DNA of 22,048 bases. Origin: DATLFA01 sp039934635. GTDB taxonomy: Bacteria > Actinomycetota > Acidimicrobiia > Acidimicrobiales > WLNW01. Position numbers and translations under genes: made by a program. Under the pieces are notes generated by a model. The model saw only the letters and a list, made by a program, of their open reading frames with translations, made no database searches and was not told the DNA's origin. The stretch is from NCBI GenBank assembly GCA_039934635.1, contig JBDTLT010000078.1:1-22048 (forward strand). Reading direction: 5' to 3'. This document shows positions 1-7,541 of this stretch, in pieces (the first letter of the stretch is position 1; the number at the start of each line of letters is the position of its first letter).

Positions 1-2
1 CG

Positions 3-176
3 CAGTTCGTGTTCATGATCGCGGGCGGGCTCATGTACACGATCGGCATCCCCGTGCTGCTGCGGCGCCGCCCCGACCCGTGGCCGGCAACGTTCGGCTA
101 CCACGAGGTTTGGCACGTGTTCACCGTCGTCGCCGGCGTGTGCCATTTCGTGCTCGTCGGTTTGCTCGTGGCCTGA
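3..176 (+). CDS. Hemolysin III family membrane protein, C-terminal part (5' truncated by window edge)
   Basis: The open frame enters from the left edge and ends with TGA at 174-176, leaving 57 codons. The visible part has a hydrophobic helix beginning MIAGGLMYTIGIPVLL, then RRPDPWPATFGYHEVWHVF and a last helix VVAGVCHFVLVGLLVA. The G-G-x-x-Y-T-x-G helix, the R-P-D-P-W-P loop and the H-E-x-x-H-x-F/xxCHF histidines are the C-terminal signature of the HlyIII/YqfA (PAQR-like) family of seven-helix membrane proteins, whose conserved histidines are thought to bind zinc. The physiological role of bacterial members is unclear and haemolysis should not be assumed. The upstream two thirds of the gene lie outside the window. 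It converges on the DUF2071 gene with only 8 bp between stop codons. Confidence 0.85.
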   Translation, partial: QFVFMIAGGLMYTIGIPVLLRRRPDPWPATFGYHEVWHVFTVVAGVCHFVLVGLLVA

Positions 177-184
177 GTCGCCAC

Positions 185-916
185 TCAGCCGACGTAGCGC
201 TCTGGTTGCCCGATGCGGACTTCGACGCCCGGCGAGTAGTGCACGAGTGGTTCACCGCGCGGTGTAGGTAGGCCCGCGGCTTCGACGAGTTCGTCGTGGC
301 ATTCGAGAACCTTCGCATGATGCAGCGACCACGGCGCGTGCCATGCGCGCGCGAATCGGTGACGGGTTCCCGACGCGCTGAACAAGATCCACTTGGCGGT
401 CAACCGGTGATCGCGATCCTCGAGTTCGTTCGGCCCGTAGGGTTCGCCGATCTCGATGGAGATCGCACTCTTCGCGCCGACCGGGCCGGGCCAACGACGG
501 CGACACCAGTAGTCGATGCGATGCTCGCTCGGCGCGACGCGCATTTGCGACCAGAAGTACGGCAATCGATACGTGCTTCGAGCGATCGCCACCGCGCCGA
601 ATCGCGCGGCGTCGAGCGAGAAGAACCAGATGCCCACACGCCCGTCGCGATCGCGGACGTAGGTGCGCACGTTCGTCTCGCAGAAGTTGGCCGCCCACGG
701 TATCGACCGACCGCCTCCGGTGGCGACGTGCATGACGAAAGGGACCAGCCCGACCCACGCTCGACCGTCGTACGACTCGACTTCGAGACCGGCGGGCAAC
801 AGCCGCTGTACCTCGGCCGGATCGTAGGGCCAGTGCAGGAACGTCAACTGCTCCCAGCGGTGCAGCATCACCGCATGTTCGACTTCGAACGGGCACACCG
901 CCAGATCCGGTTGCAT
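185..916 (-). CDS. DUF2071 (YqjF-like) family protein
   Basis: A 243-residue soluble protein. The N-terminus carries HRWEQLTFLHWPYDP at about 19-33, then LLPAGLEVESYDGRAWVGLVPF, the pattern of the DUF2071/YqjF family, which has an acetoacetate-decarboxylase-like fold. Later segments (NVRTYVRDRDG, GIWFFSLDAARFGAV, YFWSQM) also fit that family. No catalytic role is established for most members and none is claimed here. I chose ATG 916 because the minus strand shows TAGGGT (929-924), 7 nt, then ATG with no Shine-Dalgarno, as at many other genes here. A GTG at 925 is in frame but lies inside that -10 box. The gene is monocistronic as seen: it converges with the hemolysin III gene and diverges from the DUF1214 gene. 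Confidence 0.85.
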   Translation of the reverse strand: MQPDLAVCPFEVEHAVMLHRWEQLTFLHWPYDPAEVQRLLPAGLEVESYDGRAWVGLVPFVMHVATGGGRSIPWAANFCETNVRTYVRDRDGRVGIWFFSLDAARFGAVAIARSTYRLPYFWSQMRVAPSEHRIDYWCRRRWPGPVGAKSAISIEIGEPYGPNELEDRDHRLTAKWILFSASGTRHRFARAWHAPWSLHHAKVLECHDELVEAAGLPTPRGEPLVHYSPGVEVRIGQPERYVG

Positions 917-923
917 CGGTGCC

Positions 924-929
924 ACCCTA
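924..929 (-). promoter_or_regulatory. -10 box (TAGGGT) for leaderless DUF2071 gene
   Basis: TAGGGT on the minus strand lies 7 nt before ATG 916, with no ribosome-binding site between. This fits the TAnnnT -10 element of actinobacterial leaderless promoters. No clear -35 box. Confidence 0.5.
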
Positions 930-1129
930 GAACTCGTCGGGGGATGCCCAGGGTGTTGGCGGCTCGGACGCTGACGGCGGTTAGAACGAACCGCGCTCGA
1001 TCTCCTGTGGCTTGCTCGCTCGGGTCCTCATGAGCGTGTTCGGTGGCACGTTCGCGCCGCCCGGCTCCCTGCACGCGCATCGCATCGTTGTGGCAGCATC
1101 GCGGTGAGATTCATGGTCGAGGGGGAACA

Positions 1130-2257
1130 ATGGCCGACGATTTGGCGACGACTGCTGCATTCAACGAGCTGATCGACACGCTCAGTGCAATCCGAGACGA
1201 CTACGTCCTCGCGGACGGGCGCCTACGCGATGACCTCGAACGGGTCGAGGGCTATCGCTATGTCACACAACTGCTGTCCGAGGCGTCCGAGCTCTTGGCC
1301 GAAGCCGACCCCGAACGTCCGCGCTTCTCGTCGATCGTGTCGCCGGCACGCAAGTTTCTCGGCGACAATCCCGACGCGCTCTACCAGCAAACGGTCATCC
1401 GCGGCGACCGTTCCTACCGCGTGACCGGTCGCCGCGACGGTCAGGCGTACATCTCATTCACCGTGCACTCCGCGGACCCTGCGGGCGGGATCAACGGCGC
1501 GGTGCTCGCCGACATCAACCACCACGACCTCGAGATCGACAGCGACGGCCGCTTCGAGCTGATCTTGAGCCCCGAGGAGCACCCGGGCAACTGGTTGCGC
1601 CTCGATCCGCGCGCCCGCTTCGTGTTCGTGCGCAACTACTACCTCAACGAGACCTCGGCGCACAACGATCCCGACGTGCACGTGCGTCTCCACATCGAGC
1701 CGCTCGATGATCCCGGTCCGCCACCGCCACTGTCCGATGCCACGTTCGCGTCGCGCCTGCGCGACGCGACGGCGTTCTTGCACGCGGGCACGTTGGGTCT
1801 GCGGCACTTCGAAGCCGAGTCAACCGTGCCATTCAGCTCGAACGAGTTCAACACGGTCGGCACGCCATGGAGTTTCCGCAATTCCGGCGTCGACGCCGCG
1901 GGCGCGGTCGACATCTTCTATTCGTCAGGGCGCTTCGATCTACCGCCGGGCAAAGCACTGGTGATGGAAGGGACGATGCCCGACGCCGAATTCGTCAACG
2001 TGATGTTGTGGAACGTGCACATGCAGACGCTCGAATACCGCTTCCGGCGTAGTTCGCTCAACTCGACGCAGATGCAATTCGACGGCGACAACAGCTACCG
2101 CATCGTGATCAGCGCCGAAGACCCCGGCGTCCCCAACTGGCTCGACACCGGCGGCCATCAGCGGGGCTCGATCTTCTGGCGCTTCCTCTTGCCGACGACG
2201 CAACCGGGCACGCCGCGCTGCCGCGTCGTTGCCGTCAGCGACCTCGCCGGCTCGTGA
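1130..2257 (+). CDS. DUF1214 domain-containing protein
   Basis: A 375-residue protein starting at ATG 1130 behind a strong Shine-Dalgarno (GAGGGGGAA, 1119-1127). The frame is open upstream to 1043, but the extra 29 residues are basic and low in complexity and were discounted. The N-terminal helical part contains E-G-Y-R-Y. A central section (PARKFLGDNPDALYQQ, then YRVTGRRDGQAYISFTVH) and a C-terminal beta-rich section (RRSSLNSTQMQFDGDNSYRI, then PNWLDTGGHQRGSIFWRF) match the DUF1214 proteins common in actinobacteria that degrade sterols or other hydrophobic compounds. DUF1214 often occurs with DUF1254, which is absent here. Function unknown. There is no signal peptide at the chosen start, so it is probably cytoplasmic. 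It diverges from DUF2071, and the 204 bp between shows no other gene. Confidence 0.8.
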   Translation: MADDLATTAAFNELIDTLSAIRDDYVLADGRLRDDLERVEGYRYVTQLLSEASELLAEADPERPRFSSIVSPARKFLGDNPDALYQQTVIRGDRSYRVTGRRDGQAYISFTVHSADPAGGINGAVLADINHHDLEIDSDGRFELILSPEEHPGNWLRLDPRARFVFVRNYYLNETSAHNDPDVHVRLHIEPLDDPGPPPPLSDATFASRLRDATAFLHAGTLGLRHFEAESTVPFSSNEFNTVGTPWSFRNSGVDAAGAVDIFYSSGRFDLPPGKALVMEGTMPDAEFVNVMLWNVHMQTLEYRFRRSSLNSTQMQFDGDNSYRIVISAEDPGVPNWLDTGGHQRGSIFWRFLLPTTQPGTPRCRVVAVSDLAGS

Positions 2258-2317
2258 CCCGAAAACGCCGGTAAAGCCACTTCTCACGGAACTCTTTCTC
2301 GCGTTCGTGCGGGTTCT

Positions 2318-2323
2318 TACCTT
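2318..2323 (+). promoter_or_regulatory. Possible -10 box for the secreted protein gene
   Basis: TACCTT in an A/T-richer intergenic stretch (2258-2385), about 60 bp before the preferred ATG. It fits TAnnnT and would give a leader of roughly 55 nt carrying a Shine-Dalgarno. No convincing -35 box. Confidence 0.3.
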
Positions 2324-2385
2324 CACCCTTCATCGTGTCTACCCAGAGGCCGGACATACCGGAGATCGACATGAAGGGGTTCACC

Positions 2386-3009
2386 ATGAACAGCAAGAGA
2401 TTGGCAAAGGCAGGTCTGGCTCTCGGCCTGATCGGCGGCAGTGCGGCTGGTTTCGCACTGGCCACGCCCGGTATTTCGGGTGCACAGACCAGCACGACCA
2501 CGCCGTCGACGACGACCACGGATGCGAAGCCTGATCGATCGGCGCAGCTCCAGGAAACACTCAAGCCACTCGTCGACAACGGCACGCTCACTCAGGCGCA
2601 ACTCGACGCAGTCGTCGGTGCCCTGAAGGCGGCCGAGCCCGCCGGCGGGCATCGCGGCGGGCCACGCGGCGGAGGCGCCGACCTGTCGGTTGCGGCGACG
2701 ACGATCGGCGTCACCGCCGACGAACTGCGCACCGCGCTGCAGTCAGGCCAGAGCATCGCCGACGTCGCCACCGCGAAGGGTGTCGCACCCCAAGCAGTCA
2801 TCGACGCAATGGTCGCCGCCATGAATCAGCGACTGGCCGAGTCCGTCACCGCGGGCAAGTTGACGCAGGCGAAGGCCGATGAGCTCGCGGCCACCGCGGC
2901 GACCCGCATCGCCGACGTGGTCAACGGCGTCGCCAAGCCCGATCACGGCCCGGGCCCCCGCCCGGACCGCGCGCCCACGACGGAGGCCCCCACGACCACT
3001 GCGGGCTGA
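2386..3009 (+). CDS. Small secreted protein with repeated helical motif, function unknown
   Basis: 207 residues from ATG 2386, preceded by AAGGGG (2374-2379). An in-frame ATG at 2371, with GGAG in front of it, is an alternative. Residues 1-33 form a signal peptide: KR-rich start, hydrophobic core LALGLIGGSAAGFALA, and a likely signal peptidase I site after SGA (33). A Thr/Ser linker follows (34-48). Then come LVDNGTLTQAQLDAV (62-76), a Gly/Arg-rich hinge (87-98), a helical section with LSVAATTIGVTADEL and SIADVATAKGVAPQAVIDA (123-141), and VTAGKLTQAKADEL (154-167). The tail is rich in Pro, Thr and acidic residues. The xGxLTQAxxD motif occurs twice. Similar small exported actinobacterial proteins are known, but I cannot assign a function. 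The gene ends in a strong terminator and stands alone. Confidence 0.8.
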   Translation: MNSKRLAKAGLALGLIGGSAAGFALATPGISGAQTSTTTPSTTTTDAKPDRSAQLQETLKPLVDNGTLTQAQLDAVVGALKAAEPAGGHRGGPRGGGADLSVAATTIGVTADELRTALQSGQSIADVATAKGVAPQAVIDAMVAAMNQRLAESVTAGKLTQAKADELAATAATRIADVVNGVAKPDHGPGPRPDRAPTTEAPTTTAG

Positions 3010-3030
3010 CAACTGATCCCACCAGCAAAC

Positions 3031-3080
3031 CGCTCTGTCGGTTGGCGCTCACCCCCTCCCGGGCGCCGACCGACAGAGCG
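3031..3080. terminator. Strong hairpin terminator between convergent genes
   Basis: Two 18-nt arms (3031-3048 and 3063-3080) are complementary except for one position that can form a G-U pair. They enclose a 14-nt C-rich loop, and TTTT follows at 3088-3091. This fits an intrinsic terminator for the secreted protein gene ending at 3009. On the minus strand the same hairpin would follow the acyl-CoA dehydrogenase gene ending at 3116, so it may act in both directions. Confidence 0.85.
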
Positions 3081-3115
3081 CATCGCGTTTTGCGACAACG
3101 TGCGTTGCGCCGGCG

Positions 3116-4222
3116 TCAGCGAGGTTCGCGGGGGAGACCGAGGACGCGTTCGGCGAGGATGTTGCGCAACACGTTGGAAGTGCCGCCCATGATCGTGTAG
3201 CCGGGTGCGTAGACGATGCCACGGGCGACGTCGTTCCACAGCAGCGCTTCGGGGCCCAGGACACGTGCGACGAAGTTGGCGACACGTTGTTCGTGTTCGG
3301 TACACATGCATTTCGTCGCCGCCGCAAAGCCTTGTGGGGCTTGGCCCATGACCGAGCGCATCACCAACAACTTGCCCACGCGATAACCGATCTCGAGCGC
3401 GGCGAGTTCTTGGCGAATGAGAGGGTCCGCCGTGTCGGCGCGACGCCGGGCGATATCGAACAGCGCGCGATTGGAGACGAGTCGGTCGATGCCGCCGCGT
3501 TCGTGTTCGAGTTGGCGCATTGTCTGGGAGAACGCTTCACCCTCGACACCGACGAGGTTGTCGGCGGACACGCGAACGTTGTCGAACCAGACTTCGCAGA
3601 AGTGCTCGCTCTCGGTGAGATCGCGAATGGGACGCACTTCGATGCCCGGTGTATCCATCCGCACGATGATCTCGCTGATCCCCCGATGCGGCGGGCCGTC
3701 TTTGGACGTGCGGCAGATGAGATAACAGAAGTCGGCCCGAGCCGCGAAGCTCGTCCAGATCTTCTGACCATTGACGACATAATCGTCACCGTCGCGCACC
3801 GCGCTGGTCTGCAACGACGCGAGATCAGAACCCGCGCCGGGCTCGCTCATACCGATGCACCACGTCGTCTCGCCGGACAAGATCAACGGTAGATACCGCT
3901 GCCGCTGGGCCTCGCTGCCGTAGGCGATGAGGGCCGGCCCCATCTGGCGATCGGCGAACCAGCTCGCACCGACCGGCGCGCCGGCAGTGATGAGTTCTTC
4001 GGCGACGATCAACCGGTCGAGCGGCGGTCGTTCGCCGCCCCCGTATTGCTTGGGCCAGCCCATCCCGATCCAGCCGCGCGCACCCAGCTCACGCGACACC
4101 TCTCGGGAAAAGCCGTTGATCCACGAATCATTCGCACGGCCGTACCGCGCTACCGCGTCGTGCGCGAAGGCACGCGCCTCGTCGCGAAGACGAACCTGCT
4201 CGACTGTCCATCCGAACTCCAT
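3116..4222 (-). CDS. Acyl-CoA dehydrogenase (FadE-type)
   Basis: 368 residues. FAD-dependent alpha,beta-oxidation of an acyl-CoA thioester, probably in fatty acid, sterol or branched-chain breakdown; the substrate is not predictable. The N-terminal helical domain (1-115) is followed by the FAD/substrate signature W-C-I-G-M-S-E-P-G-A-G-S-D (121-133), the beta-domain motif VVNGQKIWTSFA (149-160), and a C-terminal helical domain ending GGTSNVLRNILAERVLGLP (346-364). A Glu in LEHERGG (about 241) lies where isovaleryl-CoA-dehydrogenase-type enzymes carry the catalytic base. The GGTS motif is followed by Asn rather than the usual Glu. ATG 4222 is preceded by TAATGT plus 9 nt and no Shine-Dalgarno. 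It diverges from the aldo/keto reductase gene with 165 bp between. Confidence 0.93.
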   Translation of the reverse strand: MEFGWTVEQVRLRDEARAFAHDAVARYGRANDSWINGFSREVSRELGARGWIGMGWPKQYGGGERPPLDRLIVAEELITAGAPVGASWFADRQMGPALIAYGSEAQRQRYLPLILSGETTWCIGMSEPGAGSDLASLQTSAVRDGDDYVVNGQKIWTSFAARADFCYLICRTSKDGPPHRGISEIIVRMDTPGIEVRPIRDLTESEHFCEVWFDNVRVSADNLVGVEGEAFSQTMRQLEHERGGIDRLVSNRALFDIARRRADTADPLIRQELAALEIGYRVGKLLVMRSVMGQAPQGFAAATKCMCTEHEQRVANFVARVLGPEALLWNDVARGIVYAPGYTIMGGTSNVLRNILAERVLGLPREPR

Positions 4223-4231
4223 CAGCCGCGC

Positions 4232-4237
4232 ACATTA
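4232..4237 (-). promoter_or_regulatory. -10 box (TAATGT) for acyl-CoA dehydrogenase gene
   Basis: TAATGT on the minus strand ends 9 nt before ATG 4222. It fits TAnnnT, and the short GC-rich spacer has no ribosome-binding site, suggesting a leaderless or near-leaderless transcript. Confidence 0.4.
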
Positions 4238-4347
4238 GGTTCACCGGTCGGCTAACCGCCTATGCGGGTACGAGCGATTGCACAACTCGCTCGTAGATCG
4301 GCTGCGCACCATGGGTACCGGCCGGCACGACTGCCTTCGCCGTCGCC

Positions 4348-4353
4348 TACAGT
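4348..4353 (+). promoter_or_regulatory. Possible -10 box (TACAGT) for aldo/keto reductase gene
   Basis: TACAGT fits TAnnnT and lies 34 bp before GTG 4388. A transcript starting about 4360 would carry the strong GGGGG Shine-Dalgarno at 4379-4383, so unlike its neighbours this gene probably has a leader. Confidence 0.35.
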
Positions 4354-4387
4354 CCCCGAATCGAGGTTTCTCGAGCTTGGGGGCAAT

Positions 4388-5473
4388 GTGCAATACACGA
4401 CTCTCGGTCGCACCGGCGTCACGGTCAGCCGGCTGTGCCTCGGCGCCATGATGTTCGGCCAGGATGGCAACCCGGATCACGACGACTGCGTGCGCATCAT
4501 GCATCGCGCGTTCGAGGCCGGCATCAACTTCGTCGACACGGCCGACGTCTACGCGTACGGCGAGTCCGAAGAGATCGTCGGTGCCGCGATCCGCGACCGC
4601 CGAGACGACATCATCGTGGCGACCAAGCTGCATCACCCCATGAGCGACGACGTCCTCAACAAGAGAGGGTCGACCCGCTCCTGGGTCATTCGCGCCTGCG
4701 AAGACTCGCTGCGCCGCCTCGGCACCGACTACATCGACCTCTACCAGGTCCACCGCGTCGACCCCTTGACCGACATCGACGAGACGCTCGGGGCCATGAG
4801 CGATCTCGTGCATCAGGGCAAGGTGCGCATGATCGGGTGCTGCACCTTCCCACCATCGGAGATCGTCGAATCGCACTGGGTGGCCGAGCAACGCGGACAC
4901 GTTCGGTTCCGGTGCAACCAGCCGCCGTACTCGATCTTCGCTCGCGGCATCGAACGCGAGGTGCTTGGCGTGTGCGCCCGCTACGGCATGGGCGTCATCA
5001 CGTGGTCGCCCCTCAACTCGGGTTGGTTGACCGGCCGCTACCGGCGAGGCATCGAGAACCCACCGTCACCTCGGGTGGCCATCCGCATCAACCGGCCGCG
5101 CGACGAAAGTGAGAGCGGCTTCGGGCGCCCTCGGCCGAGCTACGGCGCGCTGCACGACTACGACGCCCCGTTCAATCAACGCAAGCTCGATGTCGTAGAA
5201 GAGCTCGTCAAGCTCAGCGACGAGAGCGGCATCGGCATGGTCGACATGGCAGTCGCCTTCACGCTCGTCCACCCCGCGGTCACCTCATCGATCATCGGGC
5301 CGCGCACGATGACACAGCTCGAATCGCAACTCGGCAGCGCCGATCTGACACTCGACAACGCCGTGCTCGATCGCATCGATGCGTTGGTGCCTCCGGGTAC
5401 CGACGTGTTTCTCGGCGATGCGGGCTACTTGCCGCCCGATCTCACCGATACCCGCCGACGCCGGCGCTCGTGA
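4388..5473 (+). CDS. Aldo/keto reductase
   Basis: 361 residues from GTG 4388, behind TTGGGGG (4377-4383). This start gives the canonical family N-terminus VQYTTLGRTGVTVSRLCLGA; the frame is open to 4262, but that extension does not look like family sequence. NAD(P)H-dependent carbonyl reductase fold. The catalytic tetrad is visible as Asp50 and Tyr55 in VDTADVYAYGESEEIVG, Lys80 in VATKLHH and His122 in YQVHRVD. ITWSPLNSGWLTGRYRRG and the C-terminal SSIIGPRTMTQLESQL are the usual cofactor-binding regions of the YghZ/Kvbeta/Tas-like branch. Substrate unknown. It converges on ftsH with 6 bp between stop codons. Confidence 0.92.
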   Translation: MQYTTLGRTGVTVSRLCLGAMMFGQDGNPDHDDCVRIMHRAFEAGINFVDTADVYAYGESEEIVGAAIRDRRDDIIVATKLHHPMSDDVLNKRGSTRSWVIRACEDSLRRLGTDYIDLYQVHRVDPLTDIDETLGAMSDLVHQGKVRMIGCCTFPPSEIVESHWVAEQRGHVRFRCNQPPYSIFARGIEREVLGVCARYGMGVITWSPLNSGWLTGRYRRGIENPPSPRVAIRINRPRDESESGFGRPRPSYGALHDYDAPFNQRKLDVVEELVKLSDESGIGMVDMAVAFTLVHPAVTSSIIGPRTMTQLESQLGSADLTLDNAVLDRIDALVPPGTDVFLGDAGYLPPDLTDTRRRRRS

Positions 5474-5479
5474 TGTGAT

Positions 5480-7471
5480 CTAGAGCAGCGAGGGCTTGGG
5501 CTCGCGGACCACACCGGCGATGCGATAGGCATCGGCTTCGTCGAGTGTCTCGCGGATCAACAATGCCTGCGCCAACGCGTCGAGCTTGTTGCGGTTTTCG
5601 CGCAACACCCGCATCGCGTCCGCGTAACAGTCGTCGACGATGCGCCGCACCTCTAGGTCGACCAACTCGCGAGTGGCCGCCGACGGGCCGTCGCTGTTGT
5701 CCATCCACGGCATGTCGCTACCCGAGGCCGGCAACACCGACACCGGCCCGATGACGTCGGACATGCCCCAACGCCCGACCATCTGTCGCGCAATCTGGCT
5801 CACTCGTTCGAGATCGTTGGCCGCACCCGTGGTCACTTCGTCGTACACGAGCTCTTCGGCGGCGCGCCCGCCGAGCATGCCCATGATGCGGCCCCGCAGG
5901 TACTTCTTTTCGTACGAGTAGCGATCAGATTCGGGGCTCTGGAACGTGACACCCAGCGCAGAGCCGCGCGGGACGATGGAGATCTTGCGCACTGGGTCGG
6001 CACCCGGCTGCAACATGCCCAACAAGGCGTGACCGCTCTCGTGGTAGGCGGTGCGCTCGCGCTCGTCTTGCGACAACACGAGCCGTCGCTCGGTACCGAG
6101 GATGATCTTTTCGAGCGCATCGGTGAAGTCGGGCATCGCCACGCGATCGTGTTCGCGTCGAGCGGCCAGCAGCGCGGCCTCGTTGACGAGGTTCTTGAGG
6201 TCGGCACCGACCATGCCCGCCGTCGTCGAGGCCAACGAAGAGAGATCTACGGCCTCGTCGAGGGGCACCGAACGCGTGTGTACCTCGAGGATCTGCTGAC
6301 GACCCACTTGGTCGGGAGGGCTGACGACGACGCGGCGATCGAAGCGGCCCGGTCGCAACAGCGCCGAGTCGAGGATCTCGGGACGGTTGGTCGCGGCGAG
6401 CACGATGACGCCCTCGCTGCCCGTGAAGCCGTCCATCTCGGTGAGGATCTGGTTGAGCGTCTGCTCGCGCTCGTCATGACCACCGAGCCCCGACGAATTG
6501 CCGCGAGCGCGGCCGATTGCATCGAGTTCGTCGATGAAGATGATGGCGGGAGACGCCAGCTTTGCTTGCGCGAAGAGGTCGCGGACGCGGCTGGCACCGA
6601 CGCCGACGATCATCTCGACGAACTCTGACGCCGACAGCGAGAAGAACGGAACGTTGGCCTCGCCGGCGACCGCGCGGGCGAGCAACGTCTTGCCAGTACC
6701 AGGAGGCCCCGACAGCAGTACGCCCTTGGGAATCGCGGCGCCCAACCGCCGGTACTTGTCGGGATTCTTCAAGAAGTCGACGATCTCGACGAGCTCTTGC
6801 TCCGCGTCTTCGATGCCGGCGACATCTTCGAACGTGGTGCGGGTCTGACTGGCGTCATAGCGCTTGGCCTTGGAACGTCCGATCGATGACAGACCGCCCA
6901 CGCCACCACCGGCGCGGCGCATGAGGAAGATGAACAACAAGACGATGAGGATCGCCGGGCCGAACCCGAACAGGACACTCTCGAAGAAGCTCGGGCCTTC
7001 GTCGGGCGGATCGGCCGAGATGACGATGTCCTTTGATTCGAGCAACTCGAAGAGGTCATCTTCTTTGGCCAGCGTCGGTCGCTCGGTCGCGAACTTGGTG
7101 GCGTGCTTGCCGTCGTAGGTGACCTCGTCGCGGAAGTCGCCTTGTATCGACTCGGCGCGCGAGCTGACCTTGGTCACGTTGCCGTCGACGACTTGATTGC
7201 GGAACTCGCTGTAGGGAATGCGCAACCGGTCGTCCGGGCCGTTGACGAACGCGCTGGCAACGAGCCAGTTGATCAACAAGACGATGCCCACCAGCGTGAG
7301 AAACCGCATCCAGTTCATGCGGCTCGAGCGACTGGGCTTGTTGCCGCGACCGTCGGTGCGTGGTCCTTCGACGCGCCAGCCCGGATCGGGTGGTGGGGGC
7401 GGCGGCAATTGGGGCTTTGTCGCCTGCGCCGGACCTTTGTTCATCGGTCCGTCAGGACCCGTATCGGACAC
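5480..7471 (-). CDS. ftsH: ATP-dependent zinc metalloprotease FtsH
   Basis: 663 residues. Membrane-anchored AAA+ protease that forms hexamers, extracts and degrades misfolded membrane proteins and regulators. A cytosolic tail (1-52) with a polyproline run (23-28) precedes the first membrane segment (about 57-76). The extracytoplasmic domain runs about 77-160, with a second membrane segment at about 169-184. Walker A is GPPGTGKT (255-262) and Walker B IIFIDE (310-315). The second region of homology is AATNRPEILDSALLRPGRFDR (positions 359-379). The zinc site is HESGH (477-481), with Asp553 in TTGAANDLERV as third ligand. All catalytic parts are intact. The start used is GTG 7471 with AGAAAG about 6 nt upstream; ATG 7444 is an alternative. 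The DUF4230 gene lies 70 bp upstream in the same direction. Confidence 0.97.
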   Translation of the reverse strand: MSDTGPDGPMNKGPAQATKPQLPPPPPPDPGWRVEGPRTDGRGNKPSRSSRMNWMRFLTLVGIVLLINWLVASAFVNGPDDRLRIPYSEFRNQVVDGNVTKVSSRAESIQGDFRDEVTYDGKHATKFATERPTLAKEDDLFELLESKDIVISADPPDEGPSFFESVLFGFGPAILIVLLFIFLMRRAGGGVGGLSSIGRSKAKRYDASQTRTTFEDVAGIEDAEQELVEIVDFLKNPDKYRRLGAAIPKGVLLSGPPGTGKTLLARAVAGEANVPFFSLSASEFVEMIVGVGASRVRDLFAQAKLASPAIIFIDELDAIGRARGNSSGLGGHDEREQTLNQILTEMDGFTGSEGVIVLAATNRPEILDSALLRPGRFDRRVVVSPPDQVGRQQILEVHTRSVPLDEAVDLSSLASTTAGMVGADLKNLVNEAALLAARREHDRVAMPDFTDALEKIILGTERRLVLSQDERERTAYHESGHALLGMLQPGADPVRKISIVPRGSALGVTFQSPESDRYSYEKKYLRGRIMGMLGGRAAEELVYDEVTTGAANDLERVSQIARQMVGRWGMSDVIGPVSVLPASGSDMPWMDNSDGPSAATRELVDLEVRRIVDDCYADAMRVLRENRNKLDALAQALLIRETLDEADAYRIAGVVREPKPSLL

Positions 7472-7499
7472 GTCGATCTTTCTGGATTTGTTCCGGGGA

Positions 7500-7505
7500 A
7501 TCGTA
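7500..7505 (-). promoter_or_regulatory. Possible -10 box (TACGAT) for ftsH
   Basis: TACGAT on the minus strand, 28 bp before GTG 7471, fits TAnnnT and would give a leader of about 20 nt containing AGAAAG. If real, ftsH has its own promoter as well as any read-through from the DUF4230 gene. Confidence 0.3.
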
Positions 7506-7541
7506 CCGGCTCGACGCCCTGATCGGCCGCGGATGGGTCAT

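Noticed and set aside
296..1033. Plus-strand open frame opposite the DUF2071 gene
   Set aside because: Arg-rich shadow with no motifs. The minus-strand protein matches DUF2071.
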